NCBI RefSeq assembly: GCF_001307765.1
Contig: NZ_LKBA01000006.1
Coordinates: forward strand, 400,001 to 464,000
Direction of reading: 5' to 3'
Length of the DNA stretch: 64,000 nt
Source of the DNA: Aliiroseovarius crassostreae
Lineage (GTDB): Bacteria > Pseudomonadota > Alphaproteobacteria > Rhodobacterales > Rhodobacteraceae
A program made the translations under genes and the position numbers. The notes beneath the pieces were generated by a model that worked only from the letters and a program-made list of their open reading frames with translations, was not told the origin of the DNA and made no database searches. Positions 60,010 to 64,000 of this stretch are shown piece after piece (the stretch's first letter is position 1; each line of letters starts with the position of its first letter).

Positions 60010-61953
60010 ATGTCCGCAACACCGCTTCGCCTAATTCAGAACCATGACACATCGCCGCCAGCCCCGGCGATGACGGATGCACAGCACCCGCAGCGCAAGC
60101 AATTGGGACAGGTGCTGCTGGATATGGGCGCGCTTTCGAAAGAAAACCTCGAGATCGCAACCGCCTTGCAGCGCACGCAGGATGTGCGGCTGGGTGATAT
60201 CCTGCTGGCTCACGGCTTCGTGCGCCGAGTCGACCTCTACGCGGCACTTGCGCGCCAGTATGGGTGCAGCATCGCCGATCTGCACCGGCACCCCCCGGAT
60301 GTGCGGCTTATCGACGATCTCAGCGCAGATTTCTGCATTCGAAACCGCGTGGTGCCGTGGAAAAATGTTGGCGGTGGAACTGTCGTCATTTGTTCACGAC
60401 CCGATGAATTTGAGGCCCTGCAGAAAGAGTTTCCCGCGCATTGGGGGCGCAGCTTTCTGGCCATTGCCCCGGAAGAGGACATCCTCGACAGCCTTGTGAC
60501 CATGCGCCATCGCGCCCTGACCCAGCGCGCCGAAACCCGCGTGGCTGGACATGAAAGCTGCCGGGGCTGGAACCCCCGCACCGTTATCCGCTATGCAGCT
60601 CTCTTTCTGGCCATCCTGTGTGGCCTTTTCTTTTATTCCACCCTTGTTGGATTTTCGGTTCTGGTGAGCTGGGCCGTGTTCACCCTGCTGATGAATTCGG
60701 CGCTGAAACTGACCGCCAGCATTTTGTACTGGCGACGACAGAAAATCCCGGTGGATGATTTTGCTAGATCGGCAGATCTGCCCAGGCCTCATCGCCTGCC
60801 GATGATTTCGATCATGGTGCCGCTTTACAAGGAACGCGAAATCGCCGGACGGTTGGTTAAACGTCTGGAACGGATCATCTATCCCCGCGAATTGCTGGAA
60901 ATCTGCCTGGTTGTCGAAGAAGATGACACCCTGACACAGAACACGCTGGCACAGGCAGATCTGCCGCGTTGGATGCGTCAGGTCATCGTGCCGCGTGGCG
61001 TGGTGAAAACCAAACCACGCGCCCTGAACTTTGCGCTCGATTTCTGTCGCGGGTCCGTCATTGGCGTCTATGACGCCGAGGATGCCCCCGCCGCAGATCA
61101 ATTGCTGAAAGTGGCCCAGCGGTTTTCAGATCGTGGTCCGGAAGTGGCCTGCCTGCAGGGAAAGCTGGATTTCTACAATGCCCGCACAAACTGGCTAAGT
61201 CGTTGTTTTACTGTAGAGTATGCAAGCTGGTGGCGACTGGTCCTGCCGGGGATCGAACAAATCGGCTTTGCCATTCCCCTGGGCGGGACAACGTTGTTTT
61301 TCCGCAGACGCGCCCTGGAAGAGCTGGGCGGGTGGGATGCCCATAACGTCACCGAAGACGCGGATCTGGGCGTGCGCCTCGCACGTCATGGATATCGCAC
61401 GGAACTGATTGATACCGTTACCGAAGAAGAGGCGAATTGCCGGGCCTGGCCCTGGATCAAACAACGCTCACGCTGGATCAAAGGGTATGCCATGACCTAT
61501 GGGGTGCATATGCGCCATCCCGCGCGGCTCCTGTCTGATCTCGGGCTTTGGAAATTCATCGGCTTTCAATTGATTTTTCTCGGATCGCTGTCCGGGGTGT
61601 TGCTGGCCCCCCTGCTCTGGACCTTCTGGGCCTTCCCGCTGGGCCTGCCCCATCCCTTGCGCGACGTGATGCCCGATACCCTTCTGGCTCTGCTGGGGAT
61701 CAGTTTTGCGGCTGCGGAACTCTTGACCATAGCCATCGGCATTCAGGCCGTGAGCGGCCCCAAACACAAATGGTTGCGAGGCTGGGTGCCCACCCTGCAT
61801 TTCTACTATCCGCTTGCATCCATTGCCGCATTGAAAGGTTTTATCGAGATCGTCACCCACCCGTTTTACTGGGACAAGACCCAGCACGGGAAGTTTGACA
61901 CGCCGGCCACAGCCACCATTTCAGAAAGTTCCGCAAAACCGGTTCGGGTTTGA
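60010..61953 (+). CDS. GT2 family polysaccharide synthase with N-terminal MshEN-like domain
   Basis: A 647-residue membrane glycosyltransferase. Residues about 31-54 and 60-83 are two tandem copies of the MshEN motif (LGQVLLDMG...ALQ and RLGDILLAHG...ARQ), known to bind c-di-GMP. After two membrane helices (about 190-245) comes a GT-A domain with EEDD (303-306), YDAED (354-358), TEDAD (448-452) and QRSRW (485-489), then further membrane helices. This resembles cellulose-synthase-like enzymes and E. coli NfrB, which carries MshEN and GT2 in another order. It probably makes a secreted polysaccharide under c-di-GMP control. The product is unknown. Confidence 0.9.
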   Translation: MSATPLRLIQNHDTSPPAPAMTDAQHPQRKQLGQVLLDMGALSKENLEIATALQRTQDVRLGDILLAHGFVRRVDLYAALARQYGCSIADLHRHPPDVRLIDDLSADFCIRNRVVPWKNVGGGTVVICSRPDEFEALQKEFPAHWGRSFLAIAPEEDILDSLVTMRHRALTQRAETRVAGHESCRGWNPRTVIRYAALFLAILCGLFFYSTLVGFSVLVSWAVFTLLMNSALKLTASILYWRRQKIPVDDFARSADLPRPHRLPMISIMVPLYKEREIAGRLVKRLERIIYPRELLEICLVVEEDDTLTQNTLAQADLPRWMRQVIVPRGVVKTKPRALNFALDFCRGSVIGVYDAEDAPAADQLLKVAQRFSDRGPEVACLQGKLDFYNARTNWLSRCFTVEYASWWRLVLPGIEQIGFAIPLGGTTLFFRRRALEELGGWDAHNVTEDADLGVRLARHGYRTELIDTVTEEEANCRAWPWIKQRSRWIKGYAMTYGVHMRHPARLLSDLGLWKFIGFQLIFLGSLSGVLLAPLLWTFWAFPLGLPHPLRDVMPDTLLALLGISFAAAELLTIAIGIQAVSGPKHKWLRGWVPTLHFYYPLASIAALKGFIEIVTHPFYWDKTQHGKFDTPATATISESSAKPVRV

Positions 61954-62026
61954 CCCGCGGCGGGACATTTCCAGCTGCACGACCAGGTTCAAAGCGGTGC
62001 TGCGCTTCAGGTTTGCCCTGTCCCCG

Positions 62027-62674
62027 TCATACGCCGTCTTGCGCGGAATCCAATTTGAGCCGGGTTTCAAACGCCTTGGAAATATGGGTTTTCAGCGCAG
62101 CACGGGCGGCCTCCCGGTCGCGGGCCTCTATTGCGGTCACAATCGCATCATGCTCAGCAATTGCCACTTCGCTGCGCCCCTCTGCCGCCAGAGACGTGGT
62201 GGCCAGCAGCGCCATGGTGCGATGCACGAGGTCAAGCTGTTGCACGAGATAGCGATTATGGGACGCGAGGTGCAGGCGCTTGTGGAACCGGCGATTGGAG
62301 CGAGCCAGGGCCGCCGGATCATCCAGACGCGCCCGATCGTCCTCAACCATTTCGCGCAACACGCGGATTTCTTCCGGTGCGGCGTGCTGGGCGGCAAGTG
62401 ATGCGGCCAGGCCCTCAAGCTCGGCCCGCACAACATAGAGTTCAGCCAGTTGGTTATGCGTGAGGGACGCGACAATCAGGCTGCGCCCATCACGGGTCAG
62501 AAGCGATTGTGTTTCAAGCCGTTGCAAGGCTTCGCGAATGGGGGTGCGGGACACGCCGAACCGATCCGCCAGTTCGCTTTCAACCAGCCGATCGCCGGGT
62601 TTGTAAACCCCGACATCAATTGCCTCAAGGATCAGCTCGTAGGCATCTTTGTGCCCTGATTTCACGTCTGCCAC
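62027..62674 (-). CDS. GntR-family transcriptional regulator (FCD type)
   Basis: A 215-residue regulator with a winged HTH (LEAIDVGVYKPGDRLVESELADRFGVSRTPIREALQRLETQSLLTRDG) and a helical FCD domain with metal-site-like residues (RFHKRLHLASHNRYL ... EHDAIVTAIEARD). Its target is not evident. The adjacent genes are convergent (GT2 synthase) and divergent (HAD phosphatase). Confidence 0.9.
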   Translation of the reverse strand: MADVKSGHKDAYELILEAIDVGVYKPGDRLVESELADRFGVSRTPIREALQRLETQSLLTRDGRSLIVASLTHNQLAELYVVRAELEGLAASLAAQHAAPEEIRVLREMVEDDRARLDDPAALARSNRRFHKRLHLASHNRYLVQQLDLVHRTMALLATTSLAAEGRSEVAIAEHDAIVTAIEARDREAARAALKTHISKAFETRLKLDSAQDGV

Positions 62675-62819
62675 CTGTTCCTCCCGGATCCATCTTCGCG
62701 CAAGTTATGCACAGCGAAGCGCCACAAAGCAAACCCCAAGCCGTCACATCTCGTCGCAGATGCGTCCTGATCGCGTTTCCCACCTTTCCCCCATCGGACC
62801 GAGAGGATAGATTTGCACC

Positions 62820-63467
62820 ATGGTAGCTGATCAGTTTTCGCATATCTCGGAGTGGGTGTTCGACCTCGACAACACGCTCTACCCCCCTTCGGTCCGGCTG
62901 TTTGACCAGATCGAGCAGCGGATGACGGATTGGGTCATGCGAGAGCTTGGCGTGTCCCGCGACAAGGCCAACCACCTGCGGCAGACCTATTGGCGCGATC
63001 ACGGAACAACCCTTGCGGGCCTGATGAGAGAGCATGATGTGGACCCGGCCCCCTATCTGACCGAAGTGCATGATATCTCCTTCGACGCGCTGGAGCCGGA
63101 CCCGGCGCTGGCGGCTCGGATCAAATCACTGCCCGGGCGGCGAATTGTCTATACCAACGGTTCAGCCCCCTACGCAGAACGTGTGCTTGAGGCGCGCGGC
63201 CTGTCCGGGCTGTTTGACGCAATCTATGGGGTGGAGCATGCGGATTTCCATCCAAAGCCGGACCGTGCCGCATTCGAGGCAGTGTTTGCACGGGATGGGA
63301 TCACACCTCGACAGGCGGCTATGTTCGAGGATGATCCTCGCAATCTGGCAGTGCCACATGATCTGGGAATGCGCACCGTGCATGTGGCGCCCGACGCAGT
63401 CCCCGCCCAGCATATCCACCATCACACCCATGATCTTGCGGGATTTCTATCCCACCTGACAAGTTGA
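62820..63467 (+). CDS. HAD-superfamily pyrimidine 5'-nucleotidase-like phosphatase
   Basis: A 215-residue HAD protein with motif I VFDLDNTLYPP (Asp17 and Asp19), motif II VYTNGS, and motif IV FEDDPRNL. The DLDNTLYP pattern is that of the SDT1/pyrimidine 5'-nucleotidase group of HAD hydrolases. It hydrolyses phosphorylated metabolites such as nucleotides. It is 7 bp before the next gene, so probably one transcript. Confidence 0.9.
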   Translation: MVADQFSHISEWVFDLDNTLYPPSVRLFDQIEQRMTDWVMRELGVSRDKANHLRQTYWRDHGTTLAGLMREHDVDPAPYLTEVHDISFDALEPDPALAARIKSLPGRRIVYTNGSAPYAERVLEARGLSGLFDAIYGVEHADFHPKPDRAAFEAVFARDGITPRQAAMFEDDPRNLAVPHDLGMRTVHVAPDAVPAQHIHHHTHDLAGFLSHLTS

Positions 63468-63474
63468 GGCTCTT

Positions 63475-64000
63475 ATGACCGATTACAACGTGGATCTTTT
63501 CATTTCCGGCGGTGGGATCGCCGGGCAGGTCACGGCCTGCGCCTTTGCCGCAGCCGGATTTTCAGTGCTGCTTGCGGATCCTTTTGTGCCGGTCACTACG
63601 GCAGATGAAGAAAAATCCGACCTGCGCTCCACCGCGTTTTTACAGCCGGCACGTGGGCTGTTTGACCGGATCGGCCTGTGGGACGTGCTTGCGCCGCATG
63701 CCAAACCGCTGGACCAACTGGCCGTGATCGACACGGTGGGGTGGCCTCCGGAAATTCGGGACCGCCGTGTGTTTCAGTCCGCGGATATGAGCAACGACCC
63801 TTTCGGATGGAACCTGATGAACTGGGTCGTGCGGCGCGAAATCTGGGGATATCTGCAGGATCAGCCTGATATCACCGCGCTTTATGGTCACGGGTTCAAA
63901 TCAATCGTGAACCGTTCGGAGGAGGCGATTGTCACGCTGGACAATGGCGCGCGGGTGCGTGCCCGGATGGCGGTGGCGGCCGATGGCAAATTCTCTCCCC
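63475..64000 (+). CDS. ubiH: UbiH/UbiF/COQ6-type FAD monooxygenase (5' part, cut by window end)
   Basis: The first 175 codons of a flavin monooxygenase. The FAD-binding motif is GGGIAGQ (residues 12-18), followed by SDLRSTAFLQPARGLFDRIGLWD and ADGKFSP near the cut. The pattern is of the aerobic ubiquinone hydroxylases, which use O2, so this would be the oxygen-dependent counterpart of the UbiU/UbiV route at 30-32 kb. No stop is met before the edge. Confidence 0.85.
   Translation, partial: MTDYNVDLFISGGGIAGQVTACAFAAAGFSVLLADPFVPVTTADEEKSDLRSTAFLQPARGLFDRIGLWDVLAPHAKPLDQLAVIDTVGWPPEIRDRRVFQSADMSNDPFGWNLMNWVVRREIWGYLQDQPDITALYGHGFKSIVNRSEEAIVTLDNGARVRARMAVAADGKFSP

Overview
The window looks like a chromosomal segment of an alphaproteobacterium of the Rhodobacterales (Roseobacter group). 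The evidence is the high GC content, the hisD / UPF0262 / LMW-phosphatase ... infA / maf / RNase E-G / yacG block, a DUF2948-murA pair, a LuxR/LuxI pair, a cytochrome c2-type protein near ctaD, and proteins typical of that order. Three tRNA genes are present: Phe-GAA, Thr-GGT and Leu-GAG. No rRNA genes or CRISPR arrays were seen.

Region 1 (1-5.1 kb) is a defence island ending beside tRNA-Phe. It starts with a small XRE protein resembling the controller (C) proteins of restriction-modification systems, with two GACT-N3-AGTC boxes upstream. A divergent module follows: an HTH repressor plus ImmA/IrrE-like metallopeptidase (CapH/CapP type) on the minus strand, and on the plus strand a CD-NTase, a stand-alone E2-like protein and a patatin-like phospholipase. 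I read this as a type II 'short' (E2-only) CBASS anti-phage system with its own DNA-damage-type switch. The shared intergenic region holds a 20-bp direct repeat.

Region 2 (5.3-22.3 kb) is mostly core: yacG, RNase E/G-like, maf, infA, a nitrilase, GNAT and NTF2-like proteins, an LMW phosphatase, UPF0262, hisD, DUF2948, murA, tRNA-Thr, the luxR-luxI quorum-sensing pair, an outer-membrane barrel, an acyl-CoA synthetase, an ABC exporter and an RNA methyltransferase. Region 3 (22.3-28.4 kb) is a GntR-controlled catabolic cluster: CMD protein, DUF1185 protein, a one-ORF fusion of alpha/beta-hydrolase with flavin reductase, an LLM-class monooxygenase and an aldehyde dehydrogenase. Its substrate is unknown.

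Region 4 (28.4-34.9 kb) is an anaerobic module: nnrS, DUF2478 and ubiV-ubiU-ubiT face ubiD-ubiX across a perfect FNR box, pointing to O2-independent ubiquinone synthesis. Region 5 (35-45.8 kb) holds a CBS / PII-like / DUF1538 / DUF1538 operon, the whole Na+-NQR operon (nqrA-F), and divergent apbE and nqrM, which supply its covalent flavin and maturation.

Region 6 (about 45.8-52.17 kb) is a lower-GC integrated element made of a DUF4143 ATPase, broken remnants, small mobile-element genes and a large serine recombinase. The recombinase reading frame runs antisense through the target tRNA-Leu gene. Region 7 (52.3-64 kb) returns to core genes: lipB, an HPP-CBS protein, cytochrome c, ctaD, DUF2244, yqeY, carA, a GT2 synthase with a putative c-di-GMP-binding MshEN domain, a GntR regulator, a HAD phosphatase and a truncated UbiH-type hydroxylase.

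Two dispersed intergenic repeat families run through the window. One is a MITE-like unit of about 114 bp bounded by TAAAGCGTTTCG. The other carries TATTTTCTGGT and GGGGCAAAGCCCC.
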